A DNA stretch of 64,000 bases from Apostichopus japonicus. Its lineage: Eukaryota > Echinodermata > Holothuroidea > Aspidochirotida > Stichopodidae. Below are positions 48,000-61,356 of this stretch, piece by piece. The translations under genes and the position numbers were made by a program. The notes under the pieces are model-generated. The model was given only the letters and a program-made list of their open reading frames with translations, was not told where the DNA came from and ran no database searches. How positions within the stretch are numbered: position 1 is the first letter of the stretch; every line of letters begins with the position of its first letter. Location of the stretch: assembly GCF_037975245.1 (NCBI RefSeq), contig NC_092569.1, positions 37,400,777-37,464,776 of the forward strand. Reading direction: 5' to 3'.

Positions 48000-48345
48000 T
48001 CCCCCTCCGTTCCCCCTCCTTTCCCCTCCCCTCCTCTCCGTTCCCCCTCCGTTCCCCTCCCCTCCCCCTCCGTCCCCCTCCCCTCCGTTCCCCCTCCGTT
48101 CCCCCTCCGTTCCCCCTCCGTTCCCCTCCCCTCCCCCTCCCCTCCGTTCCCCCTCCGTTCCCCTCCCCTCCCCTCCCCATTCCCCTCTCCCCCTCCCCTT
48201 CCTATCCCCACCCCTTTCCCTCTCCCACCCCTCCCTCAACTCATTCCCCTCCCACACCTCCCACTCCCTGTCACTACCACACCCCTCCCAACGCTACTCG
48301 ACGACGTAGTTTGAATAATAGTGTAACCAAATATGGAGGGTTGGA

Positions 48346-50017
48346 TTAAGTTAGAATAAACTTGGCAAAACATGGTCCACATGGGGGGACATCAACCTGT
48401 TCGTTGGCTTGGATTTGCGAGCGGAAGGTAAAATATCGCCATCGAACCGTCATCATCTCCGTTTCTCTTTCTTCAATTTGGCCCCCCTTTATGTATATCA
48501 GTGGATTCTTGCCAGTTGCGAACACTGGTGTTGAACCACTAAGGACAAAATCTTGCGAGAAGTGTGTTTTTGGAGCGGGTAGATGTACCATTTGACCTTC
48601 TAATAGAAGCAGGAGGTCATGCCACGGCATAATCTGCGGACTCCATCTGAAGTCATTTAGGAAAATGACTTCAGCTTTCTCAGCACCAACCCATGCGAAG
48701 CTCGTTGAAGCGGGATTGGAAAAGACTTTGAAGATTTGGGTCAGAGGCGCCAGAATAAACGTTTTGCCGCAATTCGCGGGACCAGTTATAAAGATGTTCC
48801 GGTATTTACCCCGGCCCTTCTCGAGGACGTCGACAACAGCTCGTTTAAATGTACCGGCGGGAATATCATTCCGGCGCAGAATGTCTTCCGCGATTGTGGA
48901 CCATAGCCCGTTGCAGCCAGGTACACAGGGTTGACCTTTAAAGGAGTCCAAGATTTCCGGACGAGATTTCTTTCCTCGCTCCAGCTTACTCTCGGCGTCG
49001 TGTAGTTCCCACGCGACCTATCGAAAAAAGACCTTTATATAGTGACAAATATAGTGAATTCGAGGAATTAGGTCGAACCTAATATTCAATAGGCACGCAA
49101 TAGTTGCGTGCCCTCCCCCTCCCCCTCCCCGTTCCCCTCCCCCTCCCCTCCCCTTCCTATACCCACCCGTTTCCCTCTCCCACCCCTCCCTCAACTCATT
49201 CCCCTCCCACACCTCCCACTCCCTGTCACTACCACACCCCTCCCAACGCTACTCTACCACGATCCTTACCCACAACTTCATCACGCACGATCCCCCACCA
49301 CCAGACCATGGCATGGTGAATGATTTATACCGTATATTCAAAATGTTGGGACAATGTATTTATGAATTATTGGAAAATGGATTTGCGTACCTCGATCGCT
49401 TCCGCGACACACTTTTGTCCCCGATTCACCACAAATTCAGCCAAGTCGGTTTTCCCCTCTCGTTTCTGCATTTCGGCCAAAGCCAGCAGTTCTGTCCGGG
49501 TCTTTATGTTCCGCTGAACCACCATCTGGGACACATCGAACGCGCTAAGCCGTTTGCGCTTTTTTAGTGGCGCACGTGCTGATCGTTCCCCCGATGCCTG
49601 GAGGACCCTAGAGGTACTGGCCGATGTTGTAGCTGGTGGGCTGGCCCCCAGGTCCGGGTGACCTGGGCTTTGCAGGACGCCAGCGTCCTCTTTAACAACG
49701 TACTGCCATGCCGTGTAGTAATTAGCATGGGTTGAAGAGAAATGCACCACAATTCCATGCTGGTTTTCTAACAGACTCTTAACTCTTAACCATCGACGTG
49801 GCCGATCAAGCTTTACCGCTATGTGATAGTGTTTGCCGCCATCTTGATGGGTTTCTTGACAACATACCCATTGGATGATATGTGCCCCTACCGACTCGAA
49901 CGAACTTCGTACCTGTTCTGCGAAATTTTCACGCGAAGCACATAGAGTTTCATCGGCTTGGCTATATGTTATCAAATATACCATCCGAACTTGACGTACT
50001 CCTAATGTATCAGCCAT
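48346..50017 (-). CDS. Rep-like HUH-SF3 protein, two exons (U9)
   Basis: Exon 1 is 50017-49391 and exon 2 is 49017-48346. Protein identical to U1. Rep is intact although the transposase of this unit is frameshifted. Confidence 0.87.
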
Positions 50018-50544
50018 GATGTTGGATAATACCTGCAATACTGAAATCTCCCGGTCCTATGTTATGAATTCTATATTAGCCTATATCTATGCATATATAT
50101 GTGTGTATATAGGACTTGCTGATATCATGTGGTGATCTTTATATGTCTGGTTGCATTTACACATGACGTGTTCATCTGTCTAATAGCTAACAATTGGCCC
50201 TGAATCTCATTTACCAAATTTGGGTATTTACTGACGTGTTATACTGTCAGTGGCTGGATTATAGGTTTGAAGGTGTAAGATCTTCCTGTTGTGATGAAAC
50301 GGCTGATGATGCAAGCTTATAAAATCATTCTATGAACCCTTTCCCTGGGTGGGTATTGCGACTGTCAGATGTTCTCTCACGCAGTCACGTGGTGTTGATC
50401 TACGTAGATATACGTACCGTACTGTTTCTCTATATATGTACAATCCGAGTTTATCGAGTCGAGTGCGCCCTCCAACGTATGCTATGCACATGCGCATATG
50501 CACATGCGCCTACAATCATCTGGGCTGTTAACTAATACTGATCG

Positions 50545-50590
<46 letters not shown>

Positions 50591-50697
50591 ATATATATAC
50601 ACTATATATACTATATATACTATATAACAATGTACTATTCCTACAATGTCTAATGCCCAGTAGTAAATCCTTATGGTCCTATACTTATACACAGGCT

Positions 50698-50868
50698 TTC
50701 AGACAATCTTCGACAAAAATAGATGGGACACCCCACTCCCCGTATCAATGTTGCAGTTTCTGAGCGCTTTTGGCTACAACATTGAACGGGGGGAAGGGGG
50801 TGCGCTTAAGCCAATATCGCTCGTTGTTGCTCATACTGTCCTATCATTTTTGTCGAAGATTGTCTGAA
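50698..50868. mobile_element. Fold-back element (U9)
   Basis: Matches the reference copy. Confidence 0.7.
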
Positions 50869-51666
50869 TGGCTGTACAACGGTTCATTGGGGTATATATC
50901 GAGGTCTAAGCTGCCCCAAGCGTTGCGCGATAGCAATAGTTGTTAATATTTCCTCGTAAAATTATTATAAGTTGCAATTGCTGATTAATTCGAGGAATTA
51001 GGTCGAACCTCATATTCAATAGGCACGCATCTTTCAGCGAATAAAGCGAATAATTTCACAAGAAAAACATAATATTTTCGATCCGTTTCTTTCATTTATT
51101 TCGTATGTATCTTATACTGGTTTCTTACTGATGTTTCACATTATATGTCCTAATATATATACATATTACACTTAATTCCGTGTGAGAGGAAAATAGTAAA
51201 TAGATGATAGCATGATTTTAACATAAATTCTTGAGTTTTTCTTTATAAACTCTCAGGATAAGAAAGAAGAATAATGTTAATTAGTGTCCGGTGTAAATGT
51301 TATTGTTGGGTGTGGGCTGGGTGGGTTGGGGGGGGGGGGCGCTTTAGGCAAGTAGGGTTTCACAATTTCAATGTGCTGCAATACAATAGCCCCAGAAAAT
51401 TATGTCAGAAAGTTTAAGTGTATATATAGGTTGCCAGGGCAACCCTGGGCAGGAAGCAACTTGTGGATGTACAATGACGGATTTCTAAATTGAGGTGTCA
51501 ATACTATTGTTTAGCTTCTAAACAACGGAAAGCCGCCCATTGTATGATGCATGTAAGCCTTTAATACATCGGTTAGTGGTGTAATAATTCTCCAAAGTGT
51601 TAGTTTATAGACATATAGCCTCATTGCTACACACGAAACATCTACAACAACGACACCATTTCAAAA

Positions 51667-52774
51667 ATGGCTTCTTATTCTCTCATTTCACCGGAGAGTA
51701 AGGCATATGCGCGCCTATTGCGCGAAAGAGAAAACCTTTCAGTTCGTCAAGTTGCCAAGTTAACAGGAATTTCGAAGAGTTCGGTATCAAGGATTTGCAG
51801 TAAACGTTTATTGTGGGGCGAGGCTCTACCAAGTACTCATGGAGAGGGACCGGTTCGAAAGAGGGGGCGGCCACCCAAGTTGAGCGTTCGTCAAAAGCGT
51901 GCTATTTTGAAGGAACTTAGAAAAACAAGGAGTGAGGGACAGTTTTCTGTGAGAACTCTCAGGACAAAATGTGAGTTACATACAGTGTCGGAGAGAACAA
52001 TATCTCGATTTCTCAACAAGAGTGGTTATAAGTACTATCAAGCCAGAAAGAAGGGTCTCCTATTTCCCAAGGACCTGCATCAACGCTGGAAATTCGCCAG
52101 AGGAATTAAACGGTCTCGAGGTGAGGCCATTCTGGACTAAAGATATATCTTTTTATTTTGATGCCACCGCATTTAATTATAAGAGCCACCCACGACAGCA
52201 CGCAAACACTTTAAGTGGGCGTGTTTGGCGTAAGAAAAGTGAGGGATTATCATTCGGTTGCACGGCCAAAGGGAGTAAGGTCGGGAGTGGCGGAAAAGTT
52301 GTAAGGGTGTATGCCGCCATCTCATATGGAAACGGCGTGGTGTTGGCTAAACCATACCGCAAGTTAACTGGGAAGCGTTTTTCGAAATTTATGAAAAAGG
52401 AATTCCCGGCAGTCTTCCAAAAATGTGAAGCAACCCATAACACTCCACGGATTTTTCTTCAAGATGGCGACCCTTCTCAGAACTCAAAGAAAGCTATCAA
52501 AACACTAAGTCGCATGGATGCAACCATTTTTAAGATCCCTCCTAGGAGCCCCGACTTAAATCCAATAGAAAATATCTTCAAACTTTTGGGGGATAAACTG
52601 AAGTACGATGCCATCGAGAACAATATTGAATTTGAGACATTTCGAGCTTTCAGAAGTCGAGTTGTTACAACTCTCCTCCAGATGCCGCGTGCTATCATTG
52701 ACAAAACAATCGCTTCAATGGGTAAACGAATTGATGAAATTATTCGAAGAAAAGGAGAGAGACTGAAATATTAG
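51667..52774 (+). pseudogene. Tc1/mariner-type transposase, frameshifted (U9)
   Basis: An extra C at 52127-52128 (GAGGCCATT where other units have GAGGCATT) shifts the frame at residue 154, just before the first catalytic aspartate. Translation would end at TAA 52138-52140 after 157 aa, leaving only the DNA-binding half. The catalytic part stays open in another frame, so the lesion is a single event. Confidence 0.88.
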
Positions 52775-53558
52775 TATTTTGGCTGTAATGCGCTATCCAT
52801 GCTATGCTTTTATATTATGATCTGCCACATGAGGGCGGTAATCTCCCGAACTGATGGTGAACATTGTACGATTTACCAACGATGGACCCCATGTTTTTCC
52901 CAAATTTCAGCTCCAGAATACCAATATTCCGAGTTTGGAGCACACTCAGTTACAGTTCAAGTTTCTTTAAATCATCACGTTCGTGAAAATTGGACAAACA
53001 TATACATAATCGCCGATATACGAACGGTTAACCATTTATTGACGATAAAAGGCTTTGGTTAACTTGATGCTTTTAGACTATTTCAACGGTTGACCATCCA
53101 TCCACATTGACATACTGTGTAGGTCAATGGTATACCGTGCTCGGGTCAAGTGTGTATCGTGGCGGTCTTTCACTAGGATGTCAGTCGATGTCAGTCGAAC
53201 CTAATATTCAATAGGCACGCAATAGTTGTTAATATTTCCTCGTAAAATTATTATAAGTCGCAATTGCTGATTAATTCGAGGAATTAGGTCGAACCTCATA
53301 TTCAATAGGCACGCATCTTTCAGCGAATAAAGCGAATAATTTCACCAGAAAAAACATAATATTTTCGATTCGTTCTTTCCTTTATTTCGTATGTATCTTA
53401 TACTGGTTTCTTACTGATGTATCACATTATATGTCCTAATATATATACATATTACCCTTACTTCCGTGTGAGAGGAAATTAGTAATAAATGATAGCATGA
53501 TTTTAACAGAAATTCTCGAGTTTTTCTTTATAAACTCTCAGTTTAGTGACGGTGGAAC

Positions 53559-53648
53559 CCCCTCCCCTCCCCTCCCCTCCCCTCCCCTCCCCTCCCCTCC
53601 CCTCCCCTCCCCTCCCCTCCCCTCCCCTCCCCTCCCCTCCCCTCCCCT
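53559..53648 (+). repeat. (CCCCT)n array, 18 copies (U9)
   Basis: Shortest array in the window. Confidence 0.95.
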
Positions 53649-53994
53649 TCCCCCTCCGTTCCCCCTCCTTTCCCCTCCCCTCCTCTCCGTTCCCCCTCCG
53701 TTCCCCTCCCCTCCCCCTCCGTCCCCCTCCCCTCCGTTCCCCCTCCGTTCCCCCTCCGTTCCCCCTCCGTTCCCCTCCCCTCCCCCTCCCCTCCGTTCCC
53801 CCTCCGTTCCCCTCCCCTCCCCTCCCCATTCCCCTCTCCCCCTCCCCTTCCTATCCCCACCCCTTTCCCTCTCCCACCCCTCCCTCAACTCATTCCCCTC
53901 CCACACCTCCCACTCCCTGTCACTACCACACCCCTCCCAACGCTACTCGACGACGTAGTTTGAATAATAGTGTAACCAAATATGGAGGGTTGGA

Positions 53995-55666
53995 TTAAGT
54001 TAGAATAAACTTGGCAAAACATGGTCCACATGGGGGGACATCAACCTGTTCGTTGGCTTGGATTTGCGAGCGGAAGGTAAAATATCGCCATCGAACCGTC
54101 ATCATCTCCGTTTCTCTTTCTTCAATTTGGCCCCCCTTTATGTATATCAGTGGATTCTTGCCAGTTGCGAACACTGGTGTTGAACCACTAAGGACAAAAT
54201 CTTGCGAGAAGTGTGTTTTTGGAGCGGGTAGATGTACCATTTGACCTTCTAATAGAAGCAGGAGGTCATGCCACGGCATAATCTGCGGACTCCATCTGAA
54301 GTCATTTAGGAAAATGACTTCAGCTTTCTCAGCACCAACCCATGCGAAGCTCGTTGAAGCGGGATTGGAAAAGACTTTGAAGATTTGGGTCAGAGGCGCC
54401 AGAATAAACGTTTTGCCGCAATTCGCGGGACCAGTTATAAAGATGTTCCGGTATTTACCCCGGCCCTTCTCGAGGACGTCGACAACAGCTCGTTTAAATG
54501 TACCGGCGGGAATATCATTCCGGCGCAGAATGTCTTCCGCGATTGTGGACCATAGCCCGTTGCAGCCAGGTACACAGGGTTGACCTTTAAAGGAGTCCAA
54601 GATTTCCGGACGAGATTTCTTTCCTCGCTCCAGCTTACTCTCGGCGTCGTGTAGTTCCCACGCGACCTATCGAAAAAAGACCTTTATATAGTGACAAATA
54701 TAGTGAATTCGAGGAATTAGGTCGAACCTAATATTCAATAGGCACGCAATAGTTGCGTGCCCTCCCCCTCCCCCTCCCCGTTCCCCTCCCCCTCCCCTCC
54801 CCTTCCTATACCCACCCGTTTCCCTCTCCCACCCCTCCCTCAACTCATTCCCCTCCCACACCTCCCACTCCCTGTCACTACCACACCCCTCCCAACGCTA
54901 CTCTACCACGATCCTTACCCACAACTTCATCACGCACGATCCCCCACCACCAGACCATGGCATGGTGAATGATTTATACCGTATATTCAAAATGTTGGGA
55001 CAATGTATTTATGAATTATTGGAAAATGGATTTGCGTACCTCGATCGCTTCCGCGACACACTTTTGTCCCCGATTCACCACAAATTCAGCCAAGTCGGTT
55101 TTCCCCTCTCGTTTCTGCATTTCGGCCAAAGCCAGCAGTTCTGTCCGGGTCTTTATGTTCCGCTGAACCACCATCTGGGACACATCGAACGCGCTAAGCC
55201 GTTTGCGCTTTTTTAGTGGCGCACGTGCTGATCGTTCCCCCGATGCCTGGAGGACCCTAGAGGTACTGGCCGATGTTGTAGCTGGTGGGCTGGCCCCCAG
55301 GTCCGGGTGACCTGGGCTTTGCAGGACGCCAGCGTCCTCTTTAACAACGTACTGCCATGCCGTGTAGTAATTAGCATGGGTTGAAGAGAAATGCACCACA
55401 ATTCCATGCTGGTTTTCTAACAGACTCTTAACTCTTAACCATCGACGTGGCCGATCAAGCTTTACCGCTATGTGATAGTGTTTGCCGCCATCTTGATGGG
55501 TTTCTTGACAACATACCCATTGGATGATATGTGCCCCTACCGACTCGAACGAACTTCGTACCTGTTCTGCGAAATTTTCACGCGAAGCACATAGAGTTTC
55601 ATCGGCTTGGCTATATGTTATCAAATATACCATCCGAACTTGACGTACTCCTAATGTATCAGCCAT
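53995..55666 (-). CDS. Rep-like HUH-SF3 protein, two exons (U10)
   Basis: Exon 1 is 55666-55040 and exon 2 is 54666-53995. Protein identical to U1. Confidence 0.87.
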
Positions 55667-56193
55667 GATGTTGGATAATACCTGCAATACTGAAATCTCC
55701 CGGTCCTATGTTATGAATTCTATATTAGCCTATATCTATGCATATATATGTGTGTATATAGGACTTGCTGATATCATGTGGTGATCTTTATATGTCTGGT
55801 TGCATTTACACATGACGTGTTCATCTGTCTAATAGCTAACAATTGGCCCTGAATCTCATTTACCAAATTTGGGTATTTACTGACGTGTTATACTGTCAGT
55901 GGCTGGATTATAGGTTTGAAGGTGTAAGATCTTCCTGTTGTGATGAAACGGCTGATGATGCAAGCTTATAAAATCATTCTATGAACCCTTTCCCTGGGTG
56001 GGTATTGCGACTGTCAGATGTTCTCTCACGCAGTCACGTGGTGTTGATCTACGTAGATATACGTACCGTACTGTTTCTCTATATATGTACAATCCGAGTT
56101 TATCGAGTCGAGTGCGCCCTCCAACGTATGCTATGCACATGCGCATATGCACATGCGCCTACAATCATCTGGGCTGTTAACTAATACTGATCG

Positions 56194-56261
<68 letters not shown>

Positions 56262-56356
56262 TATATATACTATATATACTATATAACAATGTACTATTCC
56301 TACAATGTCTAATGCCCAGTAGTAAATCCTTATGGTCCTATACTTATACACAGGCT

Positions 56357-56527
56357 TTCAGACAATCTTCGACAAAAATAGATGGGACACCCCACTCCCC
56401 GTATCAATGTTGCAGTTTCTGAGCGCTTTTGGCTACAACATTGAACGGGGGGAAGGGGGTGCGCTTAAGCCAATATCGCTCGTTGTTGCTCATACTGTCC
56501 TATCATTTTTGTCGAAGATTGTCTGAA
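56357..56527. mobile_element. Fold-back element (U10)
   Basis: Matches the reference copy. Confidence 0.7.
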
Positions 56528-57324
56528 TGGCTGTACAACGGTTCATTGGGGTATATATCGAGGTCTAAGCTGCCCCAAGCGTTGCGCGATAGCAATAGTT
56601 GTTAATATTTCCTCGTAAAATTATTATAAGTTGCAATTGCTGATTAATTCGAGGAATTAGGTCGAACCTCATATTCAATAGGCACGCATCTTTCAGCGAA
56701 TAAAGCGAATAATTTCACAAGAAAAACATAATATTTTCGATCCGTTTCTTTCATTTATTTCGTATGTATCTTATACTGGTTTCTTACTGATGTTTCACAT
56801 TATATGTCCTAATATATATACATATTACACTTAATTCCGTGTGAGAGGAAAATAGTAAATAGATGATAGCATGATTTTAACATAAATTCTTGAGTTTTTC
56901 TTTATAAACTCTCAGGATAAGAAAGAAGAATAATGTTAATTAGTGTCCGGTGTAAATGTTATTGTTGGGTGTGGGCTGGGTGGGTTGGGGGGGGGGGCGC
57001 TTTAGGCAAGTAGGGTTTCACAATTTCAATGTGCTGCAATACAATAGCCCCAGAAAATTATGTCAGAAAGTTTAAGTGTATATATAGGTTGCCAGGGCAA
57101 CCCTGGGCAGGAAGCAACTTGTGGATGTACAATGACGGATTTCTAAATTGAGGTGTCAATACTATTGTTTAGCTTCTAAACAACGGAAAGCCGCCCATTG
57201 TATGATGCATGTAAGCCTTTAATACATCGGTTAGTGGTGTAATAATTCTCCAAAGTGTTAGTTTATAGACATATAGCCTCATTGCTACACACGAAACATC
57301 TACAACAACGACACCATTTCAAAA

Positions 57325-58431
57325 ATGGCTTCTTATTCTCTCATTTCACCGGAGAGTAAGGCATATGCGCGCCTATTGCGCGAAAGAGAAAACCTTTCAG
57401 TTCGTCAAGTTGCCAAGTTAACAGGAATTTCGAAGAGTTCGGTATCAAGGATTTGCAGTAAACGTTTATTGTGGGGCGAGGCTCTACCAAGTACTCATGG
57501 AGAGGGACCGGTTCGAAAGAGGGGGCGGCCACCCAAGTTGAGCGTTCGTCAAAAGCGTGCTATTTTGAAGGAACTTAGAAAAACAAGGAGTGAGGGACAG
57601 TTTTCTGTGAGAACTCTCAGGACAAAATGTGAGTTACATACAGTGTCGGAGAGAACAATATCTCGATTTCTCAACAAGAGTGGTTATAAGTACTATCAAG
57701 CCAGAAAGAAGGGTCTCCTATTTCCCAAGGACCTGCATCAACGCTGGAAATTCGCCAGAGGAATTAAACGGTCTCGAGGTGAGGCATTCTGGACTAAAGA
57801 TATATCTTTTTATTTTGATGCCACCGCATTTAATTATAAGAGCCACCCACGACAGCACGCAAACACTTTAAGTGGGCGTGTTTGGCGTAAGAAAAGTGAG
57901 GGATTATCATTCGGTTGCACGGCCAAAGGGAGTAAGGTCGGGAGTGGCGGAAAAGTTGTAAGGGTGTATGCCGCCATCTCATATGGAAACGGCGTGGTGT
58001 TGGCTAAACCATACCGCAAGTTAACTGGGAAGCGTTTTTCGAAATTTATGAAAAAGGAATTCCCGGCAGTCTTCCAAAAATGTGAAGCAACCCATAACAC
58101 TCCACGGATTTTTCTTCAAGATGGCGACCCTTCTCAGAACTCAAAGAAAGCTATCAAAACACTAAGTCGCATGGATGCAACCATTTTTAAGATCCCTCCT
58201 AGGAGCCCCGACTTAAATCCAATAGAAAATATCTTCAAACTTTTGGGGGATAAACTGAAGTACGATGCCATCGAGAACAATATTGAATTTGAGACATTTC
58301 GAGCTTTCAGAAGTCGAGTTGTTACAACTCTCCTCCAGATGCCGCGTGCTATCATTGACAAAACAATCGCTTCAATGGGTAAACGAATTGATGAAATTAT
58401 TCGAAGAAAAGGAGAGAGACTGAAATATTAG
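57325..58431 (+). CDS. Tc1/mariner-type DD34E transposase (U10)
   Basis: Intact 368-aa frame, identical in protein to the U2 copy. Confidence 0.95.
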   Translation: MASYSLISPESKAYARLLRERENLSVRQVAKLTGISKSSVSRICSKRLLWGEALPSTHGEGPVRKRGRPPKLSVRQKRAILKELRKTRSEGQFSVRTLRTKCELHTVSERTISRFLNKSGYKYYQARKKGLLFPKDLHQRWKFARGIKRSRGEAFWTKDISFYFDATAFNYKSHPRQHANTLSGRVWRKKSEGLSFGCTAKGSKVGSGGKVVRVYAAISYGNGVVLAKPYRKLTGKRFSKFMKKEFPAVFQKCEATHNTPRIFLQDGDPSQNSKKAIKTLSRMDATIFKIPPRSPDLNPIENIFKLLGDKLKYDAIENNIEFETFRAFRSRVVTTLLQMPRAIIDKTIASMGKRIDEIIRRKGERLKY

Positions 58432-59215
58432 TATTTTGGCTGTAATGCGCTATCCATGCTATGCTTTTATATTATGATCTGCCACATGAGGGCGGTAATC
58501 TCCCGAACTGATGGTGAACATTGTACGATTTACCAACGATGGACCCCATGTTTTTCCCAAATTTCAGCTCCAGAATACCAATATTCCGAGTTTGGAGCAC
58601 ACTCAGTTACAGTTCAAGTTTCTTTAAATCATCACGTTCGTGAAAATTGGACAAACATATACATAATCGCCGATATACGAACGGTTAACCATTTATTGAC
58701 GATAAAAGGCTTTGGTTAACTTGATGCTTTTAGACTATTTCAACGGTTGACCATCCATCCACATTGACATACTGTGTAGGTCAATGGTATACCGTGCTCG
58801 GGTCAAGTGTGTATCGTGGCGGTCTTTCACTAGGATGTCAGTCGATGTCAGTCGAACCTAATATTCAATAGGCACGCAATAGTTGTTAATATTTCCTCGT
58901 AAAATTATTATAAGTCGCAATTGCTGATTAATTCGAGGAATTAGGTCGAACCTCATATTCAATAGGCACGCATCTTTCAGCGAATAAAGCGAATAATTTC
59001 ACCAGAAAAAACATAATATTTTCGATTCGTTCTTTCCTTTATTTCGTATGTATCTTATACTGGTTTCTTACTGATGTATCACATTATATGTCCTAATATA
59101 TATACATATTACCCTTACTTCCGTGTGAGAGGAAATTAGTAATAAATGATAGCATGATTTTAACAGAAATTCTCGAGTTTTTCTTTATAAACTCTCAGTT
59201 TAGTGACGGTGGAAC

Positions 59216-59336
59216 CCCCTCCCCTCCCCTCCCCTCCCCTCCCCTCCCCTCCCCTCCCCTCCCCTCCCCCTCCCCTCCCCTCCCCTCCCCTCCCCTCCCC
59301 TCCCCTCCCCTCCCCTCCCCTCCCCTCCCCTCCCCT
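59216..59336 (+). repeat. (CCCCT)n array, about 24 copies with one extra C (U10)
   Basis: Interrupted after the tenth copy by CCCCCT. Confidence 0.95.
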
Positions 59337-59683
59337 TCCCCCTCCGTTCCCCCTCCTTTCCCCTCCCCTCCTCTCCGTTCCCCCTCCGTTCCCCTCCCCT
59401 CCCCCTCCGTCCCCCTCCCCTCCGTTCCCCCTCCGTTCCCCCTCCGTTCCCCCTCCGTTCCCCTCCCCTCCCCCTCCCCTCCGTTCCCCCTCCGTTCCCC
59501 TCCCCTCCCCTCCCCATTCCCCTCTCCCCCCTCCCCTTCCTATCCCCACCCCTTTCCCTCTCCCACCCCTCCCTCAACTCATTCCCCTCCCACACCTCCC
59601 ACTCCCTGTCACTACCACACCCCTCCCAACGCTACTCGACGACGTAGTTTGAATAATAGTGTAACCAAATATGGAGGGTTGGA

Positions 59684-61356
59684 TTAAGTTAGAATAAACT
59701 TGGCAAAACATGGTCCACATGGGGGGACATCAACCTGTTCGTTGGCTTGGATTTGCGAGCGGAAGGTAAAATATCGCCATCGAACCGTCATCATCTCCGT
59801 TTCTCTTTCTTCAATTTGGCCCCCCTTTATGTATATCAGTGGATTCTTGCCAGTTGCGAACACTGGTGTTGAACCACTAAGGACAAAATCTTGCGAGAAG
59901 TGTGTTTTTGGAGCGGGTAGATGTACCATTTGACCTTCTAATAGAAGCAGGAGGTCATGCCACGGCATAATCTGCGGACTCCATCTGAAGTCATTTAGGA
60001 AAATGACTTCAGCTTTCTCAGCACCAACCCATGCGAAGCTCGTTGAAGCGGGATTGGAAAAGACTTTGAAGATTTGGGTCAGAGGCGCCAGAATAAACGT
60101 TTTGCCGCAATTCGCGGGACCAGTTATAAAGATGTTCCGGTATTTACCCCGGCCCTTCTCGAGGACGTCGACAACAGCTCGTTTAAATGTACCGGCGGGA
60201 ATATCATTCCGGCGCAGAATGTCTTCCGCGATTGTGGACCATAGCCCGTTGCAGCCAGGTACACAGGGTTGACCTTTAAAGGAGTCCAAGATTTCCGGAC
60301 GAGATTTCTTTCCTCGCTCCAGCTTACTCTCGGCGTCGTGTAGTTCCCACGCGACCTATCGAAAAAAGACCTTTATATAGTGACAAATATAGTGAATTCG
60401 AGGAATTAGGTCGAACCTAATATTCAATAGGCACGCAATAGTTGCGTGCCCTCCCCCTCCCCCTCCCCGTTCCCCTCCCCCTCCCCTCCCCTTCCTATAC
60501 CCACCCGTTTCCCTCTCCCACCCCTCCCTCAACTCATTCCCCTCCCACACCTCCCACTCCCTGTCACTACCACACCCCTCCCAACGCTACTCTACCACGA
60601 TCCTTACCCACAACTTCATCACGCACGATCCCCCACCACCAGACCATGGCATGGTGAATGATTTATACCTATATTCAAAATGTTGGGACAATGTATTTAT
60701 GAATTATTGGAAAATGGATTTGCGTACCTCGATCGCTTCCGCGACACACTTTTGTCCCCGATTCACCACAAATTCAGCCAAGTCGGTTTTTCCCCTCTCG
60801 TTTCTGCATTTCGGCCAAAGCCAGCAGTTCTGTCCGGGTCTTTATGTTCCGCTGAACCACCATCTGGGACACATCGAACGCGCTAAGCCGTTTGCGCTTT
60901 TTTTAGTGGCGCACGTGCTGATCGTTCCCCCGATGCCTGGAGGACCCTAGAGGTACTGGCCGATGTTGTAGCTGGTGGGCTGGCCCCCAGGTCCGGGTGA
61001 CCTGGGCTTTGCAGGACGCCAGCGTCCTCTTTAACAACGTACTGCCATGCCGTGTAGTAATTAGCATGGGTTGAAGAGAAATGCACCACAATTCCATGCT
61101 GGTTTTCTAACAGACTCTTAACTCTTAACCATCGACGTGGCCGATCAAGCTTTACCGCTATGTGATAGTGTTTGCCGCCATCTTGATGGGTTTCTTGACA
61201 ACATACCCATTGGATGATATGTGCCCCTACCGACTCGAACGAACTTCGTACCTGTTCTGCGAAATTTTCACGCGAAGCACATAGAGTTTCATCGGCTTGG
61301 CTATATGTTATCAAATATACCATCCGAACTTGACGTACTCCTAATGTATCAGCCAT
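59684..61356 (-). pseudogene. Rep-like HUH-SF3 gene with frameshifted exon 1 (U11)
   Basis: Exon 2 (60355-59684) is intact and identical to other copies. Exon 1 (61356 to about 60728) is 2 bp longer than usual. There is one extra T in the T-run just above the KKRKR region (7 instead of 6, near 60898-60904) and one extra T near 60787-60791 (5 instead of 4). The reading frame is lost after the HUH domain, before the linker. The adjoining intron has also lost one G near 60669. All are single-base changes, mostly in homopolymers, so base-calling error is as likely as true decay. Confidence 0.8.

Larger units (their letters stand above)
42683..48345. repeat. Tandem unit U8 (5663 bp)
   Basis: Both genes are intact. 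The poly-G run is 13 G. The TA tract starts with an extra TTA break near 44886-44890. Confidence 0.95.
48346..53994. repeat. Tandem unit U9 (5649 bp)
   Basis: The shortest complete unit, with 18 CCCCT copies and the shortest TA tract. The transposase carries a 1-bp insertion. The poly-G run is 12 G. Confidence 0.95.
53995..59683. repeat. Tandem unit U10 (5689 bp)
   Basis: Both genes are intact. The (CCCCT)n array is interrupted by one extra C near 59266-59270, and a further C is added in the downstream C-rich block near 59525-59531. Confidence 0.95.
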
